64,000 nucleotides of DNA from Alopecurus myosuroides (lineage: Eukaryota; Streptophyta; Magnoliopsida; Poales; Poaceae), in NCBI GenBank assembly GCA_028641055.1, contig CM054058.1, forward strand, positions 81,032,392 to 81,096,391, given 5' to 3'. Positions 1 through 10,779 of the stretch are shown here, piece after piece. Numbering within the stretch: position 1 is the first letter of the stretch; each line of letters opens with the position of its first letter. The notes beneath the pieces were generated by a model. The model searched no databases. It was not told the DNA's origin and was given only the letters and a program-made list of their open reading frames with translations. The position numbers were made by a program, and so were the translations under genes.

Positions 1-254
1 ACCCTTATCCTCGTCTTCCTTATTCTACAGAATTTCTACCAAAGGAATAGCATATGAAGTTTATGGACCCTTGGCTTTCAAGAGTTGCGCCATCAACTCA
101 TGAAAATCCTTAATTTGGCCCCCATGGAGGAGGTCAAGGAATTTTGATCGTTCATGGTGGCCGGTGACATGGCCTCGGAAGATTCCTCTCCAATGACCAT
201 ACTAAACTCTTAGGAGGTTAAGCCCAAAATAAGAGCCGAGTCTCTGATACCAAT
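1..254 (-). mobile_element. 5' internal end of a minus-strand Copia-like retrotransposon (runs off the window)
   Basis: Read on the minus strand, this stretch starts with a primer-binding site TGGTATCAGAG (complement at 242-252), the usual initiator-Met tRNA site of Copia-type elements. It lies two bases from a CA dinucleotide that ends the adjoining LTR. The leader continues towards position 1 with an ATG-containing open stretch that would be the start of gag. Only about 250 bp is inside the window, so coding capacity and family cannot be judged. Confidence 0.6.
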
Positions 255-1625
255 TGAACGGACATAATGGGCACCTGAGGGGGTGAATAGGTGCTACAAC
301 AATTTCAATTATTTTTCAGTTTATGCTTGACACAAAGGTAAATTCTCTAGATATGCAACTATGGTGAATTTACCTATATGAAAAGAACAAAAATAAACAA
401 GATACAAAAACAAACTAAAGGAGAGGGAACAAGGTAACCGATAACGGAAGCACACGGAGACAAGGATGTAATCCGAGTTCCTCCTATTGAGGGGAGTACA
501 TCTCGTTGGAGGGGTGTGAGTTTCGCCACGAAGGACTAGTCAACGCCACAAAGGCCTCACCCTATTCTCTGGTGAACCTCACCACAAAGGCCTAGTTCAC
601 GTTCTACTATTGATTCCCTTTGAGGCAGAAATCGAGTCCTTTAAAATGAGCTTGCGGCACGGACCCACAACCGAATTGGGGCTCCCAAGAATTACCAACA
701 ATCAACAAGTGAGTAGCAATGGAGTCTAATTTTTTCACAAAGGAACCCTAGACTCAAATCCCTCAAGTGAATGAGGGGGAAATGAAGAACGAGTCAGTGA
801 AGATGTAGATCGAGGTCTTCTCCTTCAATCCTCCAAAGATCAACAAGTTTGGGTGGATGGATTATGCGAAATCTTGGATTTGGTGAGCTCAATAAATGTT
901 CATTTAAGGCCTTTGACGAACTAGAGCACCTGGGAAAGAAGGAGGGGTATTTATACCCCCTCACCAAATGTGGTTGTTGGATGCAGAAATCGGATCGGAT
1001 ATTCCGGTTCAAGCTTGAACCGGAAATTCCGGTTATTAAAATGCTTCAGATCTGAGATTTCAACTACAGTTGACCAAACCGGAAATTCCGTTTTCACCAC
1101 AATTTCTAGGTCAAATTTCCGGTTACCACCAGGACGTGGAGAGATTCTGACTTAGCCATATTTCTGCCTTTTCTCTTGCAACCGGAAATTCCAGTTGGAT
1201 GAAAATATCCGGTTACCTCCAGTACATAGAGACTTCTAGTCCTTAGTCATTTTTGAGCAAAATCTTCCCAACCAGAATATCTGGTTGACCTGGAAATTTC
1301 TGGTTGAAATTTCCAGGTACCTCCAGTGCTCAGCAGGTTTTGTTCCTTAGCAAAATTTAGAGAAATTCTTCACAACCAGAATTTCCGGTTGGTCCAGAAA
1401 TATCCGGTTACCACCAGGAGCAAAAGAGGTTGTTCTAACTTCACATTTTTGCGGTGCTCGATGCGAGAGAGTGGTTAAACACCTTCACCACTTAACACCT
1501 TTACAAATAGGATCATTGTATTGTTAACTAACACTCAAAATTCTAGCGATTAAGAAATGCTCTTTCAACTGTTTCAAACTTTGCTACACCACACAAATAT
1601 TCTTCATCCCTCGTTCCAGTGTACA
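255..1625 (-). repeat. LTR of the minus-strand Copia-like element
   Basis: The LTR begins with TG at 255, directly against the primer site on the minus strand. Its far end is not pinned: TGTACA at 1620-1625 is a plausible terminus (TG on the minus strand), but the partner LTR is outside the window. It holds a cluster of repeated, nearly palindromic CCGGAAATTCCGG motifs between about 1000 and 1430. The short open frames here (for example 794-1155) have no coding character. Confidence 0.45.
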
Positions 1626-2159
1626 CTGCGAGAAGGGACATCATGCTTCCGGAACCCCGCCTCTTGAGATCCTATACGGGAGAGAGATGATCGGGTTTTT
1701 GGGGAACGCAATCGAGCGACTGCTGACAGCCATTAATACCCAGCGACGAGTTCTTCCCCGACATCAGCGACCTCTTCATCGACGACATAGAAGAAAACTT
1801 GGACACATCAGTAGTTGATGCACCGTATGTATACCTTTCCTCTCTCAATGATATCTTGCTAGAATTTATATGTCTGGTGTTTACCGTAGATTCAATATTT
1901 TTATCTACTATATTAATTAGTTGTTTGCATGGATGGTTTATTTGCTACTACATTTTTCATGATTTATTTGTTGTTTATTTGGAGTAAATCATATGATAAA
2001 TTGCTTATATATTCGACAATCCAAAAAACCTGATTATAGTCAATTTCATGCACCTGATTTTCTAACGTCTATGAAGCTGGATCCTTTTAAGGTTTTGCGA
2101 TATAAGAGGTCCATTGCTACCGTGTAAACACTACCGAGAAAACATGGTCTTTCTATCTG
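1626..2159. other. Unassigned repeat debris
   Basis: No gene is seen. The stretch 1960-2025 resembles 15155-15210 (shared core aaatcatatg.taaattgct.atatattc.acaa), so it is a dispersed repeat present on both sides of the gypsy block. Its class cannot be determined from the sequence alone. Confidence 0.35.
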
Positions 2160-2774
2160 TTAAGAGATCAGTGTAATTCTGGGCACCTCAAGGTTGCTGT
2201 TCGAGACTGATTTTGAAACCCTCCTTCACGCTACCCGCTACGACCCAGCGACGAATGCAACAAGCCAGCACATATGTACTAATTATAGTTCATTTTGATT
2301 TTATAGCCCCCTACTTGGTGGCGAATTAGCCGTGCAAAGTTAATGTAATGGCCGTGTTCCAAGTTGAGAATACATCAATTCAAGTACTTCTCCTGTAAAA
2401 AAAATCAAGAACTTATCTTTCCGTGTACTATGTGGCTAGGTTCCAATTCTAAAATGAAGAACTATGCGGGGTACCAGAAATCATTTTCGATATTTTGGCG
2501 GCGACACTGTATTTTCACTAACAAGAAATGCAAGCCCAATGTACATGTTTTTAGTAAAACAACATGCCAAATGGGAAAATACGCTATTTTATTGGTTTAT
2601 TTGCCAAGAAACCCACACAATTGCATCACAAAAGCGCCCCCTTAGTAACTCTCCACATGGCTAAAAGTGTCATAAGTTCATAACCTCCTTCGATCAAAAT
2701 TTCAGAGAAAAACTTACTGTTTGTTTTTTACAAAGAGAAAAACTAACTGTGGTAGTGGACTTTATGGGAAACAA
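2160..2774 (+). promoter_or_regulatory. Duplicated upstream region of F-box copy A
   Basis: About 2585-2720 aligns by eye with 22795-22950 upstream of F-box copy C: shared cores include tttgccaagaaacc, gcatcacaaaagc, ctccacatgg and cgatcaaaatttcagagaaaaa. About 2195-2245 aligns with 21955-22005 (cgagactgattctgaaa). This is therefore the 5' flank of a duplicated F-box unit. No individual promoter element can be assigned with confidence. Confidence 0.5.
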
Positions 2775-3160
2775 GCCCAGCCCAAGACCGTCTCTGTCAC
2801 GGGCTCACGGCGCCGCCGGCCTTCTTTTTTTCCCCACAGCGTCAAAGCGTCGCCTCTCTTTCCTGGGGCGGTTCCGCTGCCACAATATCATCGTCTTCGA
2901 CAGCGGGGCCGCGAGCAATGGCAAGCAGCTCCATGCCGTCGTCCATCTTGACGAGGCATTCCGTCTGGAGGCCTCCTGCGACGGTCTCCTCGTCCTCTCC
3001 AAGGTGGGCATCTCTGCCTCCCCCCACTCCATCTGCAATCCAGCATTCCAGCCACGCGTGAGCATGCTCTCCTCAGGATACCGCGGGACTTGGACATCAT
3101 GGGATTGTACCTCCACCGCCCTACCGGTTGTTACTGCAGCTGAGCATCCACAAGGTAACA
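2775..3160 (+). pseudogene. F-box gene copy A, remnant lacking the F-box
   Basis: The translated stretch from about 2870 (HNIIVFDSG, then EASCDGLLVLSK and SICNPA) matches the middle of F-box copies B, C and D in this window. The promoter-proximal sequence (cccagcccaagaccgtctctg at about 2775; ctggggcgg at about 2870) matches the leader of copy C but then jumps straight into the mid-gene sequence. About 230 bp containing the start codon and the whole F-box domain is missing. A second gap follows the TALP segment near 3125, and after about 3155 the sequence continues as 3' flank, so the C-terminal half is also gone. It cannot make an F-box protein. Confidence 0.7.
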
Positions 3161-3626
3161 ATTACTATATCCAAATAGATTTACAAAACCTTGGTAGAGC
3201 AAGCTATTTTTTTCCCTAATCTATCGCCAGTTTCATATATCAAATTATTTCGATTGCTGAAAGCAAAATTATGTGGCAACGCAGTCGTAGAGCAAGCTGA
3301 AAATTACTCTGATCAGTGGCTACTGCGTGTATCACGTGGCACTGTAAATAACTGGTCATCAATTTGTTACTGCAGAGGCATGCAATTGCTCAGCTGCTCA
3401 AATTCAGGCTATCCAATAGCAATTTTTCTGTTGTATGACTCTTTTGGAGTGCCTTGATACTTTTTACTGAAACTGCTAGAACTGCATCATATGGTACACA
3501 GAATATAGGTTTGCCGGGGTGTTTCTGATGCTGAATCCTTATGTCCGCTAGAGTGTGCGTGCTTGTGCGCGCGTGCAAATTCTTTTGCTCCGCCTACTAT
3601 TCAGTTTATAGGTGTCCTTTTACCAA
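3161..3626 (+). repeat. Duplicated 3' flank of the F-box unit
   Basis: About 3240-3470 aligns by eye with 54640-54810 (shared cores atttcgatt.ctgaaa, agagcaagctgaa, atgactcttttgga.tgcctt). The latter lies downstream of copy C once the nested elements are removed. This is non-coding segmental-duplication sequence, not a separate gene. Confidence 0.5.
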
Positions 3627-4135
3627 AAAAGGTTTTTCGCCCCGCTTTATAAATAAACCAACCAACAATTCGAGTTCATACAACATAACCAACGGAGAAA
3701 AAAGGTGAGAGAAGTAGACAATAGCTCGTTGGGGCACCAGTAAGCCCAAAGTAACAAACAAGAAAAGGGTGGGCGGAGGAGGGCGTGAAGGAGCAAGTAT
3801 CCCATCCGTTCGCGTGGCTCAGCTCGTAGAGGAGGTGGAGATCCTCCGCGTAGACGCCACCAAACGGTCCAGCGTGTCATCCAACTAAGCCTTGTCCCGC
3901 TGTTACATAGCGGGTGCCACTGCTGCAGAAAAGCGAGACATTTCAACATCGTGTCAGCAACACGTTGAAGGAAGATCCATTCTATCACCATCTTATTCCT
4001 AATCGTATGAAGTGTCCATGTCATCCCCGCAAAAACAACTCAGAAGAGGCGATGCCCCCTCCCGGTCTTTCTCGCCTGGAGTTCCAGGAATTCACCAAGG
4101 TCCGAGGCCCGCCACTGCTGTACAATAGTATATAG
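3627..4135 (-). mobile_element. Possible 5'-truncated LINE-type 3' end
   Basis: Read on the minus strand, the segment ends ...tttataaagcggggcgaaaaacc, a style of 3' end I associate with grass non-LTR elements. It contains a decayed open stretch (3647-4024) with no recognised domain. No poly-A tract or target-site duplication could be defined, so the LINE assignment is tentative. The stretch separates the F-box A flank from the truncated gypsy element. Confidence 0.3.
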
Positions 4136-4189
4136 AGTTTTATTTATTGACGGAGATGAGAGGGAAGTTATTTTGCCGCAGCTTGTTTT

Positions 4190-4403
4190 GTTCAAAGTTG
4201 ACAGGTCACCTTGGTCAAGCCCGAAGGGAGAGATAGACGAGTAGCTGCACTTGATGGAGTTCCATATGCAGCAGATGAGGCGAGATGCGTCTTCTGAGGA
4301 CTACACCAAGCAGTACGGCGGGGCGTCCTCGAGCACATATCAGGAGGACGGCTCATCCTGGGCAAACTACGGGGGCGCCACCTCATGGCACGAATGGGAT
4401 TGA
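4190..4403 (+). pseudogene. C-terminal remnant of an Athila-like gypsy ORF (element 1)
   Basis: Frame 4242-4403 reads LHLMEFHMQQMRRDASSEDY and ends in a Gly/Ser-rich tail (YGGASSS, SSWANYGG, SWHEWD, stop at 4401-4403). Tails of this kind end ORFs of Triticeae gypsy elements. An in-frame TAG at 4242-4244 interrupts it, and everything upstream of about 4190 is missing. The sequence after the stop (gcctaagtttgggggagg) is the usual start of the long 3' untranslated region of such elements. Confidence 0.5.
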
Positions 4404-6478
4404 TCTCCACTTAGGCCAAAAGCCTAAGTTTGGGGGAGGTATACCGATATCACACACTCATCTATATATCATTTTCTGTCGGTTCCTTGTACATCCATAT
4501 TTTCGTTTCTTTCGTCTGTTTTCGCTTCTTTTTGTTTTTATTATTTTGGTCTTGCTTTATAAAATACAGAAAGACCAAAAATATTTCTATTGTTTCTCTT
4601 TATTTGCTTCTTTAGTTTCTTTTGTTGGTTTTCTTTACTTTCTCGTTTCGGTTTAGTTTTCAAAAATCCAAAAATATTTTGCTATGTTTGCTTGTTTCTT
4701 CGGTTCTTGTTTTAATTCGAAAATTTAAAAATACGTGTTGTTCTTCTTTGATTTTGTAAAGTCTGTTACAGAGTTCATCGGTCTCTCGTGTCTCCAGTGG
4801 AGCTTAGTTATCATTTTATATTATTCAATTCACACGAGTGAAGAGCAGTAATAATGATTTACGACAATTCAAGTTGTGTGAGAGGCTGGTATGAACTCTT
4901 TTTGTATTCATTTTCGTACAGATACTCATCCAAGTGAACATTCTTGGTTTGTTCGTGTAAGATGTATGTTATTTAATTGATGCTTAGTAGTTCATTCTCT
5001 CTCATGTTTAGTTTTAACTTATTAATATAAGATAGCATGTCGTATGAATGTTTGCTCGTATTGTTTTAATCATAGAAGGGTATGACATTGTGGTATCTCC
5101 CTCTGATTGTTTCGCTTGAATCGACTTGGGACATGCTCACGCATGCATAAGACTGAAAACAAAACGTCAATTAAGCCTTGATGATTCATTTTTCCTCACA
5201 GTATTTGTATCGCCTTTATGCATATGTTTACTTTGTTTTGTCGCAAGAAAGATTATGACAGTTGTTGCTCTCTTGATTGTCGCTCCCTGTCTATTGCTAG
5301 TCTTCACATGTACTGAGTATGAGCTCTACTCGTGCATCCAACTCCCAAAAACAAAAGTTTGTCAAATGTGTCCACCATACCTATCTATATATGTGGTATT
5401 TAACCGTCACTCCAAGTAAATTTCTCATGTGCTACATTTAAAACCTTCGAAAAATTATTCGTGTTTTGTGCCCCTGTTTTAGCTCATGAGGAAGTAAATA
5501 GAGAATCTTTATCTCACTTGTTGATTGGATTTCACACCCTGGACTAGTGGTTTCATCCGCTTATCCAATTTATAGAAGAGCTGACAGGGGGTGCCCAGCC
5601 CCAAATTAATACAACAAATTCTTTTCACTATTTTTGTCCCTGATTTATCAGTCAAAGCATAATTGTGTAAATAAAAGAGAAATGAGGATGACCTTCTACA
5701 CTAGTTGCATCCTTCAATGGGAGCCGCTCTTGTGAAGTCTAGTTGGCTTGTGACGTATTGTATTGTCTGCTTACCATTCATTGACATAAGCATACACCTC
5801 TCTAAAAATGTTTTCAATACCTCTATTTAATAAAATAAAAGCTCTAGCAGATGAGTGAATCCATGTTTCCCTATGTGAAGGGCCTCTCTTTACTTATGTT
5901 GAGTCTTCACCTTCTCACTTTATGCACTTTCTTGAGAGCATGATTGTTATTCTTAGTGTAATGTGCTTGTCCCAGAACACGGTTTATTGTGGTATAACTT
6001 TGATGCTTGTATCTTTGGTATATTTATTTATAGTCTTCATTTGAACTTCATAGGTGCCCTAGCATTTATGTTTTGCTCCACTATTAAGGGCAAGCGAGTA
6101 CATTTTATCATACCCTATTATGAGCATTGCAATCCTGCGGATTGATATACTTTATGTTGTTTATTACCCCATCTGTTCCATATTAGATGACTCTCAAATA
6201 GATTATCTAGTACTAAAATATGTCTAGATATATCTATGTGGGAGTCATCTAATTTGGAACGGAGGGAGTATTAGTTTGTTGGTATCTCTTCATAGTTTTC
6301 ATAGCTGCTAGGTAACTTCTATCTCACATACATCTTATTATGAATTGCCTAAGCACCTGATCATATAGTGAGTATATTTACATCACATGAAACAAATGTG
6401 CTCGTAAAAGTTCTTTAATCGCACTCAGTTGTAACTGAATTGCTTGAGGACAAGCAATAAGCTAAGCTTGGGGGGAGT
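4404..6478 (+). mobile_element. 3' untranslated internal region of gypsy element 1
   Basis: This is non-coding internal sequence. It runs to the polypurine-rich stretch at about 6466-6478 (aagcttggggggagt) that abuts the LTR starting at 6479. Blocks such as 5318-5440 align well with 12242-12355 of gypsy element 2, so the two elements belong to related families. A Stowaway MITE is inserted near its end. No intact gene is seen. Confidence 0.6.
6167..6268. mobile_element. Stowaway-type MITE
   Basis: About 102 bp flanked by TA. The right end reads GGAACGGAGGGAG and the left end CCCCATCTGTTCC, a decayed inverted match to the Stowaway CTCCCTCCGTTCC terminus. The flanking arms (ATTAGATGACTC and GAGTCATCTAAT) are also inverted. 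It is non-autonomous and has no coding capacity. Confidence 0.75.
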
Positions 6479-7869
6479 TGATACGTTCAAAAAGTATCTT
6501 CTTTTCCGAACAATTTTGCTATCGTTTGCCTCTAAACTTGTGAGTTTTGGATACAACTAACACAGACTCACACTGTTTTCAGCAGAATTACTTTGATGTC
6601 TCGTTTTTGTGCAGAAAAATCTACTTCTGGGAAATTGTCCGAAAAAGATCCCATTGAGCATATATCACCAGAAGACCCCGAGATCCAGAAGGAGACCCGG
6701 AGAGGGGCAGGAGGGGGCCACACCACCCCTGGGCGCCCCCCTTGGCCGCGCCGCCTGGTGGTGTGGGGCCCTCAGGCACCCCCTAGGGCTCCCCTTTCGA
6801 CTACTTATGCCCCGTAAACCTAAAATGTGAGGGGGTTCGTCATATTCCACAGAAACACAACAGAGCGTCGTCGTCACCTCGAAACCCAATTCGGGGATCA
6901 GAAGTCCCTGTTCTAGCACCCTGCCGGGATGGGGATTCGAAGGAGATCATCGCCGCCGACACCGACACTCCTTCTCCATCAACCATCCATGATTCCCCTG
7001 TCCATGTTTGAGTAAACGCCGCTGTAGGCTGAGATGGATGGAAGGGATTGGACTGTAATAATGCCAGATTGTTAGGGCATAGTAGCTAGTATCCGTTGTT
7101 AGTGCTATACACCATTGTTGCAACTTGCTATTCTTAATGCTTGTCACTTTGGGCCCGAGAGCCATGATTTCATATCTGAACATGTTATTGTTTCATGAGT
7201 ATAATTATGTTTCTTGATCATATATGCAAGTTGTTTACACATGTCATTGTCCGGAACCCGGGGCCCCAAAGTGACAGAAATTGGGACAACCGGAGGGGAT
7301 GGCTGTGATGTGAGGATCATATGTGTTCACAGAGTGTTAACGCTTTTCTCCGGTGCTTTATTAAAAGGAGCACCTTAATTACCAGTACTTTCCCTAGAGG
7401 CCCCGCTGCTTCGGGATGGTACGACAAAAGATGTTGTGCAAGTTTATTATTGCGAGCACGTACGACTATATTGGAACACATGCTTATGTTTTTCCTATAA
7501 CTGAGATGCTTTATTATTATTATGTGCAATGCACACGTTATTATTATTATTATTATTATATGAACTATCTTATCCATGAAACGCCCATACATCCACCCTC
7601 TATTCCTAAGGTATTTTCATACATCTGTTTTCACAATTGCTAGTGTTGTTTTCACGATTGCTACTATTGTTACTATTTTACTACTGCTGCTATAAAATTG
7701 TTACCACTGATAAATTGTTGCGAGCAAGTCTACTTTCAGGTGCAGCTGAATTGACAACTCAGTTGTTAAGGCTAATAAATATTATTTGGCTCCTCTTGTA
7801 CTGAATCAATAAATTTGGGTTTTACTTCCCTCGAAGACTGTTGTGATCCCCTATACTTGTGGGTTATCA
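6479..7869 (+). repeat. 3' LTR of gypsy element 1
   Basis: Begins TGATACGTTCAAA after a purine-rich tract and ends GTGGGTTATCA, the inverted TGATA/TATCA ends typical of a large group of Triticeae gypsy LTRs. At 7870 the sequence switches abruptly to the middle of another LTR (compare 14352 onward), so element 1 was inserted into the 5' LTR of element 2. A TTA microsatellite lies at about 7541-7560. The partner LTR is absent. Confidence 0.7.
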
Positions 7870-8424
7870 TATTGCCCGCATGAATCACATAGTAATCATC
7901 ATATCATGCATATGCACTACGGTGCAGCCTTTATATCTGTCAATTTCCCCGCTGTAATTTGTTTACCCAGCATGTTATCTATCTGTTTTGGAGAGACACC
8001 ACTAGTGAACTGTGGACCCCAACCCATTTCTTTACACTGATAATAGAACCAGCGCAACAACTGTTTTCTTACTGCAGTTATTGTTTTCCTCTCATTCATT
8101 GCCATCAATGTTTTCTTTCATCTACTGCAAACAAGTACTGTTTTCCACACTATACGTTTAATCCTTTGTTTTTAGCAAAACCGGTGAGATTGACAACCTC
8201 ACTGCTTCGTTGGGGCAAAGTAATTTGATTGCGTTGTGTAGATTCCATGTTGTTGTTGAACTGGTAGTGCGCTCTGCCAACATCAGCTGACAACAACCTT
8301 CACAAGTGATTTCTTTCTCCTACTGGTCGTTTCAACCTTGGTTTATTTCTGAGGGAAACGTTCTACTATGATCTTCATACCTTCCTCTTAGGGTTTCCAA
8401 ACGAGTGCAAGCTCCTGCACCATC
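7870..8424 (+). repeat. Right part of the 5' LTR of gypsy element 2
   Basis: Aligns almost collinearly with 14352-14908, the end of the 3' LTR (shared cores include catagtaatcatcat, catgttatctatctgttttg, ctgataatagaacca and gcaagctcctgcaccatca). The left approximately 1.04 kb of this LTR, equivalent to 13309-14351, is missing: element 1 interrupts it and the sequence beyond element 1 has been lost. It ends CACCATCA. Confidence 0.75.
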
Positions 8425-8435
8425 AAGCAATTTCA

Positions 8436-8450
8436 GGCGCCGTTGCCTGG
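8436..8450 (+). other. Primer-binding site of gypsy element 2
   Basis: GGCGCCGTTGCCTGG lies 11 bp after the LTR end. It is a one-base variant of the common grass gypsy primer site (T)GGCGCCGTTGCCGGGGA, and marks the beginning of the internal region. Confidence 0.65.
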
Positions 8451-8620
8451 GAGAAAGAGGATTCTGCAAGGGGAGTCTCTCACCTCAAATCTCTTTACTT
8501 AGTTTTTGTTTTGCTTAGTTTGTTTTATTTTGTCTTGTTTTTTTCTCTATATAAAAAACACACACAAAAATTAGTTCTTATTCTAGTTATTATTTGTGTC
8601 CTGTTTTTAATCTTGCTAAA

Positions 8621-10779
8621 ATGAGTACTTCTGAAAACACTAAGTTGTGTGACTTCACTAGCACAAGAAACAATGATTTTATTAGCACACCTATTGCTCC
8701 ACCTGCTCCTACTGTTGTTTTTTATGAAATAAAACCTGCAATGTTAAATCTTTTTATGAGAGAGCAATTTTCTGATGTTAGTATTGATGATGATGCTGCC
8801 CATCTTAAAATAATTTTGTTGAACTTTTTGAGATGTAAAAGTATAAAGATGTAGACAGGGATATTATTAAACTAAAATTGTTTCCTTTCTCTTTGAGGGG
8901 AAGAGCTAAAGAATGGTTGCTATCTTTGCCTAAAAATAGTATTGATTCATGGACTAAATGTAAATATTCTTTCATTGAAAAATATTATCCTCATGCTAAG
9001 ATTATATATCTAAGAAGTAGCATTATGAATTTTAAGCAACTTTATAATGAGCATGTTGCTAAAGCTTGGGAAAGAATGAAATCTTTAGTGAAGAATTGTC
9101 CCACTCATGGACTGACTACTTCGAAGATCATCCAAACCTTTTATGCAGGTCCGAATTTTTCTTCAAGAAACCTTCTGGATTCAGCTGCTGGAAGAACCTT
9201 TATCTCCATGACTTTGGGTACTGCAACAAAGCTTCTTGATTATATGATGATAAATTATTATTAATGGCACACTGAGAGAAATCCACCAGGTAAGAAGGCA
9301 AAGTTCATTGAAGAAACCTCTTCCTTGAGTGATAGGATTGATGCTATTATGTCTATGCTTATGAATGCCCATGCTCCTGTTGATCCAAATAATATTCCTT
9401 TAGCCTCTTTGGTTCCTCAAGAAGAGCATGTTGATGTGAACTTCATTAAAAATAATAATTTCAACAACAATGCTTATAGGAATAATTTTGGTAGCGATAA
9501 CTATAGGCCATATCCTCCTAATAATAGTAATGGTTATGCCAATTATTATGGTAATGCCTACAACAACAATAAAAGTGTACCCTCTGATTTTGAAAACATG
9601 CTTAAGAATTTTATTAGTACACAAACTGCTTTTAGCAAATCTGTTGAGGAAAAGTTTGGAAAAATTGATGTTCTTGCTTCTAAAGTTGATAACCTTGCTC
9701 TTGATGTTGATCTTCTTAAAAAAAGGTTATGCCTCATGATGTTAAAGAAAGCAAAACTTTGAATTCCATGAAATTTAGAATTAATAACAATGTTAGGATG
9801 TTAGCTGAATTGCATGCTAGATGGGAAAGAGAAGATGAAATAGCTAAAAAGAATAATATAGCTAATGTTTGCACTATTACCACCACTAGTAAAACAGAAG
9901 ATTCTCATGCTAGTAAACCTCCTACTATTAAACGTAAAGTAGTTGGTGTTGGCAATGCTTCCACTTCTTCCGTTAAACGTTTAAAATTGCCTGAAACCAC
10001 TGAAACTGTTCCTCATCGAAGTGCTGAAATTTTCAAAATATGGGAGACAATGGTCCCATTTCCTTTGATAAAAATGATCTTGATTGTGATGATTGCAATA
10101 TTTCTGAAGTAATTATGTTCCTCCAAAAACCTTCTAGTAGTCCTAATGCTAGTGCTATGAATATGACTTTCACAAAACATATTACAAATGCTCTCATGAA
10201 AATTAGAGAAGAAGAATGAAAATATTAAGCCTATGTCCCTATTAAGTTAGATGATGGTTGGGAACCCATCATTAAAATGAAGGTGAATGATTTTTTATTG
10301 TAATTATTTGTGTGATCTTGGTGCTAGTATCTCTATTATGCCTAAGAAACTTTATGATATGCTTGATTTACCACCTTTGGAACACTATTATTTGGATGTT
10401 CGTCTTGCTCATAATGCTAGAAAGAAAAATTTGGGGAGAATTGATGATGTTATTATTATGGTTAACAATAACCTTTTCCCGTTGATTTTATTATTATAAA
10501 TATTGAATGCAATGCTTTTTGTCCTATTGTTTTGGAAAGACCTTTTTTAGAACTGTTGGTGTTGTTATTGATATGAAAGAGGAGAATATTAAATATCAAT
10601 TTCCACTCAAGAAAGGCATGGAACACTTTCCCGGGAAGAGAATTAAGTTTCCTTTTTATTATATCATAAGAACAAGTTACAATTTGGATGGTTCTTCACC
10701 TGAACAAACTTTATTCTCTCTTTCAATGCCTACCAGAAAGACGTTAAAGAAAAAGCACTTCATGGGAGATAACCCATGA
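8621..10779 (+). pseudogene. Decayed gag-protease region of gypsy element 2 (Athila-like)
   Basis: The gag start is probably ATG at 8621. Open stretches then alternate between frames (8621-8854, 8878-9264, 9325-9762, 9729-10112, 10287-10499, 10507-10779), so several frameshifts and stops are present. FSLRGRAKEWLLSLP followed by W..CKYSFIEKYYPHAKI is the core of the Ty3/gypsy retrotransposon gag domain. An Asn-rich middle follows, then CDLGASISIMPKKLYDMLDL, which fits the retropepsin active-site region (D-L-G-A-S) of Athila-type elements. No reverse transcriptase, RNase H or integrase follows before the 3' LTR, so the element was gag-only and non-autonomous even before decay. Confidence 0.7.

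Noticed and set aside
2749..3219. 156-aa open frame as an intact gene
   Set aside because: Only its middle matches the F-box family. The beginning is translated promoter and leader and the end is translated flank.
7500..7570. TTA repeat as a functional element
   Set aside because: A plain microsatellite inside an LTR.
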